A stretch of 64,000 bases of DNA from Acidimicrobiales bacterium (GTDB lineage Bacteria; Actinomycetota; Acidimicrobiia; Acidimicrobiales; Iamiaceae). Positions 55,685-64,000 of this stretch are shown here, piece after piece; the stretch's first letter is position 1; each line of letters starts with the position of its first letter. Below the pieces are notes generated by a model. It worked only from the letters and a program-made list of their open reading frames with translations, ran no database searches and was not told where the DNA came from. The DNA lies in contig JAUJNP010000004.1 in assembly GCA_030448105.1 (NCBI GenBank), positions 92,141 to 156,140 of the forward strand, written 5' to 3'. The translations under genes were made by a program, and so were the position numbers.

Positions 55685-58111
55685 TCAGGCCGGGATCGGG
55701 CGCTCGTAGAGGGTGGTGCGCTGCTCGAGGGTGCGGCCGAGGGGCTCGACGAGGGCGGCGAAGCCATCGGGCTCCATGCCCTGGCCGTGGCTGGCGCCGG
55801 CGGCCCGGGAGATGTTCTCGTTGACCAGCGTGCCGCCGAGGTCGTTGACGCCGGCCCGCAGGAGCTGGCGGGCGCCGTCCACGCCGAGCTTCACCCACGA
55901 CGCCTGGATGTTGGGGATGAGCCCGTCGTAGGCGATGCGGCCCACGGCGTGCATCAGCACGACCTCGCGGAACGTCGGGCCTCTGCGGGCCTTGCGCTGC
56001 AGGTAGATGGGGGCGGCCATGTGCACGAAGGGCAGCGGCACGAACTCGGTGAAGCCGCCGGTCTCGGCCTGCAGGGCGCGGGTGCGCAGCAGGTGGCGGG
56101 CCCAGGAGCGGGGCCCCTCGACCGAGCCGAACATGATGGTGACGTTGGAGCGGAGGCCGACCCCGTGGGCGGTGCGGTGGGCCTCGAGCCACTCCTCGGT
56201 GTCGATCTTGTCCGGGCAGATCAGCGCCCGCACCGCGTCGTCGAGGATCTCGGCGGCGGTGCCGGGCAGGCTGCGCAGCCCGGCGTCCATGAGCCGGCGC
56301 AGGTACTTGGCCAGCGGCTCACCCAGGCGCTTCGCTCCCTCGGTGACCTCGAGTGCGGTGAAGCCGTGCACGTGGATGCCGGGGGCGGCGTCCTTCACCG
56401 CCCGGGTCACGTCGATGTAGTAGTCGCCGTCGAAGTCGGGGTGGATCCCGCCCTGTAGGCACACCTCGGTGGCGCCGCCCTCCCAGGCCTCCCGGGCCCG
56501 CCCGGCGATGTCGTCGAGGGTCAGCAGGTAGGGAGAACCTCGCAGGTTCAGCGACAGCGGCCCTTTCGAGAACCCGCAGAACCGGCACTTGAACGTGCAG
56601 ACGTTGGTGTAGTTGATGTTCCGGTTGCGCACGTAGGTGACCACGTCGCCCACCGCCCGGCTCCGCAGCTCGTCGGCCACCTCGGCCACCGCCGCCACCT
56701 CCCGACCCCGCGCCGAGAACAAGGTGACGATCTCCTCCTCCCCGACCGCCTGGCCGGCGATCACTCCGGCAAGGATCTCGCCGACGGCGCCGCTGCGCAG
56801 TCCGCCAGGCGGAGCAGCTCCAAGCGTGACACCCGGATGGCGAAGCCGTCCCGCCGGAGGCGGGACCAACCAGGACAGCCGTCCCGCCGGAGGCGGGACC
56901 AACATGCACGGGGGTTCGCGCTCTGCGCCGCTGTACCAGGCGGTGGAGCGGCGCCCCACGAGGACCACCTCGGCGCCGTCGGCCACGTTGCGCACCTCGC
57001 CCACCTTCTGGGGGAACACCGCGCCGGGGTCGTCGCGGGCCAGCCCTTCGGCGTCGCTGCGGTCGAGCACCGCGAAGCGCAGGCCCTCGTCGAGCCAACG
57101 GTCGGGGGCGAGGGCGTACTCGGGGTAGACGGTGAGCCGGGGCGCCAGCTCGAAGCCGGTCGCCTCGGTGACCTCCCGCAGCCGCTCCCGGGCCGGCCAG
57201 GGGCGCTCGGGGTTGACGTGGTCGGCGGTCACCGGGGACACACCGCCCCAGTCGTCGATGCCGGCCGCAACCAGGACCGAGGGGTCGTCGGAGAGGTTGG
57301 GCGGGGCCTGCAGGTGCACCTCGGGCGGCAGGATCAGCCGGGCCAGGGCGATGGCCTCCAGGTAGGTGTCGGTGGGGCAGGCCGGGGCGGCGTGCATCGC
57401 CGTGCCCGCCTTGGGCAGGAAGTTCTGGACGATCACCTCCTGCACCTGGCCCCCGCGCCGGTGGGCGGCGGCGATGGCCTCCAGGGCCAGCACCCGGTCC
57501 TCCCGCGACTCGCCGATGCCCACCAGGATCCCGGTGGTGAACGGGATGGCCAGCTCCCCGGCCGCCTCCAGGGTGGCCAGGCGGCGCTCGGGCGCCTTGT
57601 CGGGGGAGCCCCGGTGGGCGTCGAGCGCGGGGTTCAGCGACTCGAGCATCATCCCCTGGGAGGGAGCCACCGCCCGCAGCGCCGCCAGCTCGCCGGGGAA
57701 GAGGGCGCCGGCGTTGGCGTGGGGGAGCAGGCCAGTCTCCTCCCGCACCAGGGCGCACATGGCCACCAGGTAGTCCACCGTCGAGGCGTGGCCGTGCTCG
57801 TCGAGCCAGGCTCGGGCCGCCGGGTAGCGCTCCTCGGGCCGCTCGCCCAGGGTGAAGAGGGCCTCGTGGCAGCCCGCCTCGGCGCCCCGCCGGGCGATGG
57901 CCAGCACGTCGTCGGGAGACAGGTAGGGCGACTCGAGGCGGGCCGGGGGCTGGGCGAAGGTGCAGTACCCGCACCGGTCGCGGCACAGCATGGTGAGGGG
58001 GATGAACACCTTGGGCGAGTAGGTGATGCGGCGCCCGTGGTGGGCGTCGCGGATGGCGCCGGCCCGCTCGAGGAGCTCGGGCAGCGGCGCGGCCAGGACT
58101 CCCGTCGGCAT
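55685..58111 (-). CDS. fbiC: 7,8-didemethyl-8-hydroxy-5-deazariboflavin (FO) synthase, fused CofG-CofH
   Basis: An 808-residue two-domain radical SAM enzyme that makes the F420 chromophore FO from tyrosine and a pyrimidine intermediate. The CofG half carries CRDRCGYC near residue 45 and NFLPKAGT; the CofH half carries CTFKCRFCGFSKG. Both 4Fe-4S motifs are intact. Start ATG 58111 is at the family N-terminus; ATG 58141 is an alternative. The linker (about residues 395-450) holds two LVPPPAGRL copies and HPGVTLGAAPPGG, encoded by a dispersed DNA repeat also found at 6409-6610. The reading frame is kept. Confidence 0.96.
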   Translation of the reverse strand: MPTGVLAAPLPELLERAGAIRDAHHGRRITYSPKVFIPLTMLCRDRCGYCTFAQPPARLESPYLSPDDVLAIARRGAEAGCHEALFTLGERPEERYPAARAWLDEHGHASTVDYLVAMCALVREETGLLPHANAGALFPGELAALRAVAPSQGMMLESLNPALDAHRGSPDKAPERRLATLEAAGELAIPFTTGILVGIGESREDRVLALEAIAAAHRRGGQVQEVIVQNFLPKAGTAMHAAPACPTDTYLEAIALARLILPPEVHLQAPPNLSDDPSVLVAAGIDDWGGVSPVTADHVNPERPWPARERLREVTEATGFELAPRLTVYPEYALAPDRWLDEGLRFAVLDRSDAEGLARDDPGAVFPQKVGEVRNVADGAEVVLVGRRSTAWYSGAEREPPCMLVPPPAGRLSWLVPPPAGRLRHPGVTLGAAPPGGLRSGAVGEILAGVIAGQAVGEEEIVTLFSARGREVAAVAEVADELRSRAVGDVVTYVRNRNINYTNVCTFKCRFCGFSKGPLSLNLRGSPYLLTLDDIAGRAREAWEGGATEVCLQGGIHPDFDGDYYIDVTRAVKDAAPGIHVHGFTALEVTEGAKRLGEPLAKYLRRLMDAGLRSLPGTAAEILDDAVRALICPDKIDTEEWLEAHRTAHGVGLRSNVTIMFGSVEGPRSWARHLLRTRALQAETGGFTEFVPLPFVHMAAPIYLQRKARRGPTFREVVLMHAVGRIAYDGLIPNIQASWVKLGVDGARQLLRAGVNDLGGTLVNENISRAAGASHGQGMEPDGFAALVEPLGRTLEQRTTLYERPIPA
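56787..56903. repeat. Dispersed repeat and 33-bp tandem duplication inside fbiC
   Basis: Bases 56787-56860 resemble the 96-bp repeat at 6409-6610 in opposite orientation (shared CCGCCAGGCGGAGCAG, GTGACACCCGGAT, GGCGAAGCCG). Next to it a 25-bp unit with a CCCGCC-GGA-GGCGGG hairpin occurs twice (56846-56870 and 56879-56903). The whole block is translated as a Pro/Gly-rich linker. Confidence 0.85.
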
Positions 58112-58153
58112 GACCGGCACGCTACCGGTCGACGCCCCCACCCCGTTCTTGGC

Positions 58154-58185
58154 GCGATCACCCCCCGGAAACGGGGGTGGATCGC
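58154..58185 (-). terminator. Strong stem-loop between pgl and fbiC
   Basis: Inverted repeat GCGATC-A-CCCCCC / GGGGGT-G-GATCGC with a short loop and one bulge, placed between the stop of pgl and the start of fbiC on the minus strand. It has no U-tract. It could end the pentose-phosphate transcript or act as an attenuator before fbiC. Confidence 0.55.
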
Positions 58186-58196
58186 TCCAGTTTCGC

Positions 58197-58871
58197 TCAG
58201 GGCAGTTGGGAGGCGGCGGCGGGGTCGGCCAGCCAGATGACCCGCTCGGCGGTGATGCGGGCGGCGGGCACGTCGTCGCCGCGGTGCACGGCGGCCAGGG
58301 CGTCGGCCTTCTCCTCGCCGCTCACGGTCACCACCACCGTGCGGGCGCGGGCGATGCCGGCGAAGGTGAGGGTCATGCGCTCGTAGGGGTTGGCGCCGCT
58401 CGGGTCGACGTTGAGGGTGACCAGGCGGCCGGGGTCGGCTTCGAGGGCCGCCGAGCCGGGGAACAGCGACGCGGTGTGGGCGTCGGCGCCGAGGCCGAGG
58501 TGCACGAGGTCGATGCGGCCCAGGTCGCCGAGGCGGAGCTGGTAGGCGTCGACCTCGGCGCAGCGCATGAGGTGGGTGGCGTTGGCCGCGCCCACCCGGT
58601 CGAGGAGGGCCTCCCGGGCCATGCGGTAGTTGGAGTCCTCGTGGTCGTGGGGCACGCACCGCTCGTCGCCCCAGTAGACGTCGACCTTCCACCAGTCGAC
58701 CTGGGTGTCGCCTTCGGCGGCCAGCCGCTCGTAGCAGGCCCGGGCTGTCTCCCCGCCCGAGAGGGCCATCGAGAACTGGTCGTTGGGGCGGGCGTGGTAG
58801 CACTCGATCACCCGGGACGCGAACTCGCCGGGGACGTCGTCCACCACCACCAACCCCGCCAGCCCGCCCAT
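58197..58871 (-). CDS. pgl: 6-phosphogluconolactonase
   Basis: A 224-residue lactonase of the DevB/SOL type that hydrolyses 6-phosphogluconolactone in the oxidative pentose phosphate path. ALSGGETARACYERL, YWGDERCVPHDHEDSNYRMA and LGLGADAHTASLFPG are diagnostic. Ten bp after tal and third in a tkt-tal-pgl run. No glucose-6-phosphate dehydrogenase gene (zwf) lies between tal and pgl, although that is the usual actinobacterial order. Confidence 0.95.
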   Translation of the reverse strand: MGGLAGLVVVDDVPGEFASRVIECYHARPNDQFSMALSGGETARACYERLAAEGDTQVDWWKVDVYWGDERCVPHDHEDSNYRMAREALLDRVGAANATHLMRCAEVDAYQLRLGDLGRIDLVHLGLGADAHTASLFPGSAALEADPGRLVTLNVDPSGANPYERMTLTFAGIARARTVVVTVSGEEKADALAAVHRGDDVPAARITAERVIWLADPAAASQLP

Positions 58872-58880
58872 GTCGGCCCG

Positions 58881-59987
58881 CTAGCCCCGCTGCCCGAGGG
58901 CGTCCGCCTTGGCCTGCAAGGCGCCGAGGAGCTCGTCGTAGGACTTCTCGAAGGCGGAGACGCCCTCTTCCTCCAGCACCCGGGTGACGTCACGCATCTC
59001 CACGCCGGCCTCCTCGATGCGCTCCACCACGGCGCGGGCGGCGGCCACGTCGGCGTCGGCCGTGCGGGCCACCGTCCCGTGCTCGGTGAAGGCCTCGAGG
59101 GTCCCCTCGGGCATGGTGTTCACCGTGTCGGGGGCGATGAGGCTGTCCACGTAGAGCGTGTCGGGTAGGTCGGGGTCCTTGGTGGAGGTCGAGGCCCACA
59201 GCGGGCGCTGGAGGCGGGCGCCCTGGGCGGCGAGGGCCTCCCAGCGCTCACCCGAGAACCGCTCACCGAAGAGCTGGTAGGCGAGCTGGGCGTTGGCCAC
59301 CGCCGCCTTGCCCTTGAGGTCGAGGGCCTCGGGGGTGCCGACCGCGGTGAGGCGGCGGTCCACCTCGGTGTCGACCCGGCTCACGAAGAAGGACGCCACC
59401 GAGCTGACGGTGGACAGGTCCCCGCCGTCGGCGGCGTAGGCCTCCAGCCCCGACAGGTACGCCTCGATGACGTCGCCGTAGCGCTCGAGGCTGAACAGCA
59501 GGGTGACGTTGATGTTCCGGCCCTCGGCGATCATCTGGCGGATGGCGGGCACCCCCTCGCGTGAACCGGGGATCTTCACGTAGAGGTTGGGCTCGTCGAT
59601 GCGCTCGTGCAGCTCGCGGGCGCTGGCCATGGTGCCCTCGGTGTCGCGGGCCAGCGACGGCGCCACCTCCACCGACACGTAGCCGTCGAGGCCGTCGCTC
59701 TCGTCGAACACGGGCCGCAGGATGGCCAGAGCGGAGTCGATGTCGGTGGTGACGAGGTCCCAGTAGGCCTCCTCCACCGACCCGTAGGAAAGCGACTCGG
59801 CGAACTGGTCGTCGTAGTCGGCGGCGTCGGCGATGGCCTTCTGGAAGATCGACGGGTTCGACGTGATGCCACGCACCCCGCGCTCGACCCACCGTTCGAG
59901 CTCGCCGCTGGTGATCCACCCGCGGCGCAGGTTGTCGAGCCAGGGGCTCTGCCCGTGGACCTGGTAGAGCTCGTGGAGGCGGGTCAT
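58881..59987 (-). CDS. tal: Transaldolase
   Basis: A 368-residue transaldolase moving a dihydroxyacetone unit between sugar phosphates. GITSNPSIFQKA, the Schiff-base lysine in LYVKIPGS, INVTLLFS and WASTSTKDP are present; the length is that of the actinobacterial form often found beside tkt. ATG 59987 has GAGGAG 6 bp upstream, a site that overlaps the transketolase stop region, so translation is coupled. Confidence 0.95.
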   Translation of the reverse strand: MTRLHELYQVHGQSPWLDNLRRGWITSGELERWVERGVRGITSNPSIFQKAIADAADYDDQFAESLSYGSVEEAYWDLVTTDIDSALAILRPVFDESDGLDGYVSVEVAPSLARDTEGTMASARELHERIDEPNLYVKIPGSREGVPAIRQMIAEGRNINVTLLFSLERYGDVIEAYLSGLEAYAADGGDLSTVSSVASFFVSRVDTEVDRRLTAVGTPEALDLKGKAAVANAQLAYQLFGERFSGERWEALAAQGARLQRPLWASTSTKDPDLPDTLYVDSLIAPDTVNTMPEGTLEAFTEHGTVARTADADVAAARAVVERIEEAGVEMRDVTRVLEEEGVSAFEKSYDELLGALQAKADALGQRG

Positions 59988-59997
59988 GGGGTGCTCC

Positions 59998-61958
59998 TCA
60001 GCTGAGATCGTCGAGCAGTTCTCGGGCCCGGTCGGCCACGTGCTCGGGGGTGAAGCCGTACTTCTCCAGGGCGAGCGTGCCCGGGGCCGAGGCACCGAAG
60101 CGGTCGACGGCCACGACGGCATCCGCCCAGCGGTCCCACCCGAACGAGGTTCCGGCCTCGACGGCCAGGGTGGGAACCTCAGGGGGCAGCACCTGCTCCT
60201 GGTAGGCGTCGTCCTGTTCGGCGAAGAGCTCCCAGGAGGGCATGGACACGACCTGGGCGGTCACCCCGTCGGCGCCGAGGCGCTCGGCGGCGGCGACGCA
60301 CACCCAGACCTCGCCCCCCCGTGCCGACGATGACCAGGTCGGGGCTCTCCTCCACCGGCGGGAGCAGGTAGGCCCCCGGGCCAGGCCACCGCCGTCGGTG
60401 CCCTCGAGCACCGGGAGGTCCTGGCGGCTGAGGGCCAGGGCGACGGGGCCGTGGTGGTCCACCGCGACCTTCCACGCCGCCGCCGTCTCGTTGGCGTCGG
60501 CCGGGCGCAGCACGAGCAGGCCGGGCATGGCCCTGGCGCGGCCAGGTGCTCGACCGGCTGGTGGGTGGGGCCGTCCTCTCCGAGCCCGAGCGAGTCGTGG
60601 GTGAAGGAGTACACGACGTGGGCCTCGGTGATGGCGGCCAGGCGGATCGCCCCGCGCATGTAGTCGCTGAAGGTGAGGAACGTGCCGCCCACCGGGAGGG
60701 CGCCGCCGTGGACGGCCATGCCGTTCATCACCCCGCCCATGCCGTGCTCGCGGACGCCGTAGTGGATCTGGCGGCCGGCGGGGTCGGCGGCCGACTGCAC
60801 GCCGTGGTCCTCGATGGCGGTGCCGGTGTTGCCGGTGAGATCGGCGCCGCCGCCCATGAGCGCGGGCACGCAGGGCAGGAGGGCCGAGAGGCACTTACCG
60901 CTGGCCTTGCGGGTGGCGATCTTGTCGCCCGGCTCCCAGCGGGGCAGCGCCTCGGTCCAGCCGGGCAGCCCGGTGCCGGCCAGGCACGCCTCCCACTCCT
61001 CGCGGGGGCCCTCCCAGCTCTCCATGCGCTTCTCCCAGGAGCGCCGCCGCTCGCCGCCCCGCTCGCCGGCGGTGCGGTAGAGGTCGAGCACGTCGTCGGG
61101 CACCCAGAACGACTCGTCCGGCGGGAGGCCGAGGATCTCCTTGGTGACCCGCACCTCGTCCTCGCCCAACGGGTTGCCGTGGGCGTGCTCGCTGTCGGTG
61201 TACTTGGGGGAGGGGTAGCCGATGTGGCTGCGCAGGATGATGAGCGAGGGTGCGTCCTCCACCGATGCGGCGTTGCGTAGCGCCGCCTCGAGGGCGTCCA
61301 GGTCGTTGGCCACCTCCCCGATCCGGTCGACGTGCCAGCCGTAGGCCTCGAACCGCTTCCCGGCGTCGTCGGAGAGGGCCAGCTCGGTGGGGCCGTCGAT
61401 GGAGATGTGGTTGTCGTCGTAGACGTAGATCAACCGACCCAGCTGGAGGTGGCCGGCGAGGGACGCGGCCTCGTGGCTGATCCCCTCCTCCAGGTCGCCG
61501 TCGGAGCAGATGACGTAGGTGCGGTGGTCGCAGCGCTCGGCGCCGAAGCGGGCCCGGAGCGACCGCTCGGCGACGCCCATGCCCACGCCGTTGGCGAAGC
61601 CCTGGCCGAGGGGGCCGGTGGTGACCTCCACGCCGGTGGTGTGGTGCACCTCCGGGTGGCCGGGGGTGGCCGAGCCCCACTGGCGGAAGGCGCGCAGGTC
61701 GTCGAGGGTGAGGCCGAACCCGGTGAGGTGCAGCATCGAGTAGAGCAGCGGCGAGGCGTGGCCGCAGGAGAGCACGAAGCGGTCGCGGTCGGGCCAGTCG
61801 GGGGCGGAGGCGTCGTAGTCCATGACCCGGGTCCACAGCACGTGGGCCAGGGGCGCGAGGGCCATGGCCGTGCCGGGGTGACCGGACCCGGCCGCTTCAG
61901 GCATGTCCATGCTGAGGCCCCGGATCACGTTGACGGCACGCTGCTCCAGGTCTTCCAT
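59998..61958 (-). CDS. tkt: Transketolase (frame broken three times)
   Basis: About 654 codons. The TPP part is clear: DRFVLSCGHASPLLYS, CSDGDLEEGISHEA and DDNHISIDGPTEL; the pyrimidine part has YGVREHGMGGVMNGMA. The frame then shifts near 60537 (one base lost), at the G run 60373-60377 (one lost) and at the run of seven at 60314-60320 (one gained), yet the protein continues with VALALSRQDLPVLEGT, LLPPVEESPDLVIVGTG and ALEKYGFTPEHVADRA to the stop at 59998. The net change of -1 fits the gene length. As a central enzyme in an otherwise intact operon, it is most likely whole in the organism. Confidence 0.9.
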
Positions 61959-62017
61959 CCGGTCACACTACCGGTGGGCTTCTCCGCCGCTCCCCAGTGG
62001 CGGTCGGGGAGCGAACC

Positions 62018-62034
62018 AGAACGTGTTCTAGTAT
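62018..62034 (+). promoter_or_regulatory. KstR-like palindrome overlapping a candidate -10
   Basis: AGAACGTGTTCT (62018-62029) is a near-perfect palindrome that fits the AAC-NN-GTT core of mycobacterial KstR/TetR lipid-catabolism operators. It touches TAGTAT (62029-62034), a possible -10, so a repressor here could block transcription of the aldehyde dehydrogenase gene starting at 62063. Confidence 0.5.
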
Positions 62035-62062
62035 CCGGCTCCGGCGCGACAAGGGGGCCAGC

Positions 62063-63502
62063 ATGCGAGTCCACGACCGGCTCTACGTCGGCGGCGAATG
62101 GGTCGAGCCCGGTGGCGGCGGCACCATCGAGGTGCGCTCCCCGGCCACCCAGGAACCGATCGGCCGGGTGCCCGAGGGCTCCACCGCCGATGTCGACAGG
62201 GCCGTGGCCGTAGCCCGCCGGGCCTTCGACGAGGGCCCGTGGCCGCACATGGACCCGTCCGAACGGGCGGGCATGCTGGCGACGATGTCGGCGGGGATCT
62301 CGGCCCGCAGCGACGAGCTGGCCCGGCTCATCAGCGAGGAGAACGGCTCCCCGGTGTCGTGGTCGATCATGGGCCAGGTCCTCTCGGCCACCATGGTGGC
62401 CGACTACTACGTCGCCCTGGCCGAGGAGTTCCCCTTCCGGGAGGAGCGCAGCGGCCTGCTCGGGTCGGCGCTGGTGCGCAAGCTTCCCGTGGGTGTGGTG
62501 GCGGGCATCGTCCCCTGGAACGTGCCCCTGTTCATCACCATGCTCAAGCTGGCCCCGGCCATGGTGGCGGGCTGCACCATGGTGCTGAAGCCGGCGCCGG
62601 AGACGCCGCTCGACGCCTTCGTCCTGGCCGAGATCGCCGACGAGGCGGGCCTGCCACCGGGAGTGCTGAACGTGGTGCCCGCCGGCCGGGAGGTGGGCGA
62701 GCACCTCGTCACCTCGGAGGGGATCGACAAGGTCAGCTTCACCGGGAGCACCGCCGCCGGGAGGCGGATCGCCGGCCTCTGCGGCGAGCGTCTGCGCCGG
62801 GTCACCCTCGAGCTCGGCGGCAAGTCGGCGGCCATCGTCCTCGACGACGCCGACCTCGACTCGGTCGTCACCAACCTGGTGCCGGCGGCGATGATGAACA
62901 ACGGCCAGGCGTGCGTGGCCCAGAGCCGAGTGCTGGTCGCTCGCGATCGTGCGGGCGAGCTGGTCGACGCCCTCAGCGAGGCGGTGGCCAAGCTGACGGT
63001 CGGCGATCCCCTCGACACCGCAACCGAGATCGGGCCACTGGTCGCCGAGCGTCAGCGCGACCGGGTGGAGGGCTACCTGGCCGCCGGCCGGGAGGAGGGC
63101 GCCCGCATCACCGTCGGCGGCGGCCGGCCCGGGGGCCTCGACGCCGGTTGGTACGTCGAGCCCACCGTGTTCGCCGGGGTGGACAACTCCATGCGCGTCG
63201 CCCGCGAGGAGATCTTCGGGCCGGTCATGACGGTGATCCCCTACGACGACGTCGACGGGGCCGTGGCCATCGCCAACGACTCGCCCTACGGCCTGTCCGG
63301 CTCGGTGTACGGCACCGACGTCGAAGCCGCCACCGAGGTCGCCGGGCGGGTGCGCACGGGCACGTCCACCGTCAACGGTTTCATGCTCGAGTTCGGCTGC
63401 CCGTTCGGCGGGTTCAAGGAATCGGGCCTGGGCCGCGAGCTCGGCCCCGAGGGCCTCGCGGCCTACCTGGAGCTCCAGTCCATCAGCCTGCCGGGCGGGT
63501 AG
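62063..63502 (+). CDS. NAD-dependent aldehyde dehydrogenase
   Basis: A 479-residue aldehyde dehydrogenase. Nucleotide site IVPWNVPLFITMLKLAP, glutamate region VTLELGGKSAAIVL, catalytic Cys in MNNGQACVAQSR and the closing PFGGFKESGLGRELG are intact. Enzymes of this subgroup are frequent in steroid and lipid catabolic regulons, in line with the KstR-like palindrome 34 bp upstream. ATG 62063. The APH-family gene begins 7 bp after the stop, so the two probably form an operon. Confidence 0.93.
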   Translation: MRVHDRLYVGGEWVEPGGGGTIEVRSPATQEPIGRVPEGSTADVDRAVAVARRAFDEGPWPHMDPSERAGMLATMSAGISARSDELARLISEENGSPVSWSIMGQVLSATMVADYYVALAEEFPFREERSGLLGSALVRKLPVGVVAGIVPWNVPLFITMLKLAPAMVAGCTMVLKPAPETPLDAFVLAEIADEAGLPPGVLNVVPAGREVGEHLVTSEGIDKVSFTGSTAAGRRIAGLCGERLRRVTLELGGKSAAIVLDDADLDSVVTNLVPAAMMNNGQACVAQSRVLVARDRAGELVDALSEAVAKLTVGDPLDTATEIGPLVAERQRDRVEGYLAAGREEGARITVGGGRPGGLDAGWYVEPTVFAGVDNSMRVAREEIFGPVMTVIPYDDVDGAVAIANDSPYGLSGSVYGTDVEAATEVAGRVRTGTSTVNGFMLEFGCPFGGFKESGLGRELGPEGLAAYLELQSISLPGG

Positions 63503-63509
63503 AAGCGCG

Positions 63510-64000
63510 GTGGCCTTGGCGTTCGCTCGGGACCGGGCCGCCGCCAGGGAGGCGCTCGCCGCGTGGCTGGCGTCCCGGCTGGAGGGAGCCACCGACGTGC
63601 GGCTCTCGGAGCTGTCGGGCCCGCCGGCCACCGGCTTCTCCAACGAGACCATCGTGTTCGACGCCTCGTGGACCGAGGCGGCCACCGGCGGGAAGCGCAC
63701 GGAGGGTTTGGTCGTCCGGGTGCGTCCCTCGACCCACACCGTGTTCCCCGCGGACCGCTTCGCCGACCAGTACCGGGTCATGGCCGCGCTGGGCGAGCAC
63801 ACCGACGTGTCGGTGCCGCCGATGCGTGGGTTCGAGGAGGACCCCACCATCCTGGGAGCACCGTTCATGGTGATGGGCCGAGTGGAGGGTGAGGCCCCGC
63901 CGGACAACCCGCCTTACCCGCAGGAGGGGTGGCTGGCCGACAGCCCACCCGAGGCCCAGGCCCAGCTCTGGTGGGAGGGCCTGGAGGCCATGGCCGCCGT
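63510..64000 (+). CDS. Phosphotransferase family protein (APH-like), 3' truncated by window edge
   Basis: At least 163 residues from GTG 63510, open at the window end. SGPPATGFSNETIVFDASW matches the glycine loop of the APH/ACAD10-type kinases common in mycobacteria and Acidimicrobiia, and VVRVRPSTHTVFP carries the lysine-equivalent strand; ILGAPFMVMGRVEGEAP is the hinge. The catalytic HGD loop lies beyond the edge. These enzymes are thought to phosphorylate small hydroxylated lipids or acids; resistance to aminoglycosides is not implied. Confidence 0.87.
   Translation, partial: MALAFARDRAAAREALAAWLASRLEGATDVRLSELSGPPATGFSNETIVFDASWTEAATGGKRTEGLVVRVRPSTHTVFPADRFADQYRVMAALGEHTDVSVPPMRGFEEDPTILGAPFMVMGRVEGEAPPDNPPYPQEGWLADSPPEAQAQLWWEGLEAMAA

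Noticed and set aside
56846-56903. Two 25-bp palindromic repeats with a short spacer, CRISPR-like at first sight
   Set aside because: Only two units with an 8-bp spacer, inside a protein-coding gene and read in frame; no cas genes.
63510-64000. Aminoglycoside resistance gene
   Set aside because: The protein belongs to the broad APH-like kinases common in lipid-degrading actinobacteria and sits beside an aldehyde dehydrogenase; nothing points to antibiotic resistance.

Overview
The window is a GC-rich (visibly about 70% or more) actinobacterial chromosome segment with dense, mostly leaderless or short-leader genes, many GTG/TTG starts and frequent 1-4 bp stop/start overlaps. A fused CofG/CofH F420 enzyme (FbiC), DUF3151 and DUF2203 proteins, an APH-type kinase, a KstR-like palindrome and FHA-linked class III cyclases fit the class Acidimicrobiia (an Iamiaceae-like member is my best guess, not provable here). 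I saw no rRNA, tRNA, CRISPR array, insertion sequence or replication origin.

Layout. 1-4.8 kb: an Opp/Dpp peptide ABC transporter operon on the minus strand (binding protein, two permeases, truncated ATPase). 5-11 kb: a nucleotide kinase, an O-methyltransferase, a 687-bp non-coding patch with duplicated 96-bp repeats, a secreted lytic transglycosylase, an enoyl-CoA hydratase, a gamma-glutamyltransferase and a RpiR regulator. 12-17 kb: an aldehyde dehydrogenase / truncated aminotransferase / FAD-linked 2-hydroxyacid dehydrogenase operon divergent from the RpiR gene, an acyl-CoA ligase and a GDPD. 17.8-19.6 kb: a second aldehyde dehydrogenase and a DUF2203 protein.

19.7-36.8 kb is the most distinctive part. 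A large SARP/AfsR-type ATPase regulator is followed by three translationally overlapping genes: a membrane protein with an outside beta domain, a giant repeat-rich surface protein, and a Ser/Thr kinase whose C-terminal half has the same outside-domain-plus-3-TM plan as the first protein. Next come a secreted SGNH hydrolase, an FHA-FHA-ABC exporter (Rv1747-like) and an FHA-adenylate cyclase. Together they look like a phosphorylation-controlled cell-envelope system.

36.9-49.8 kb: SirB1-like protein, flavin reductase, histidine phosphatase, patatin, a lone Flp pilin, DUF3151, a SDR/glutamine-synthetase-like/peptidase C26 operon, a lipoprotein hydrolase, a PLP decarboxylase, a MobA-like transferase, a rhodanese, a tandem palindromic repeat, RNase D and an AbrB-like antitoxin. 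49.9-64 kb: GH13 glucosidase, zinc-ribbon peptide, BipA/TypA, a Cys-rich protein, a ParA-like ATPase, a ferredoxin, FbiC, the pentose-phosphate genes pgl-tal-tkt, a third aldehyde dehydrogenase and the start of an APH-family kinase.

At least eight genes, including the housekeeping transketolase, are broken by 1-2 base indels, many in G/C homopolymers, after which the homologous protein resumes in another frame. I read these as consensus errors of the assembly rather than gene decay, so such genes are entered as CDS with the break described. Only the truncated aminotransferase and the antitoxin's partner, which have no visible remainder, are entered as pseudogenes.
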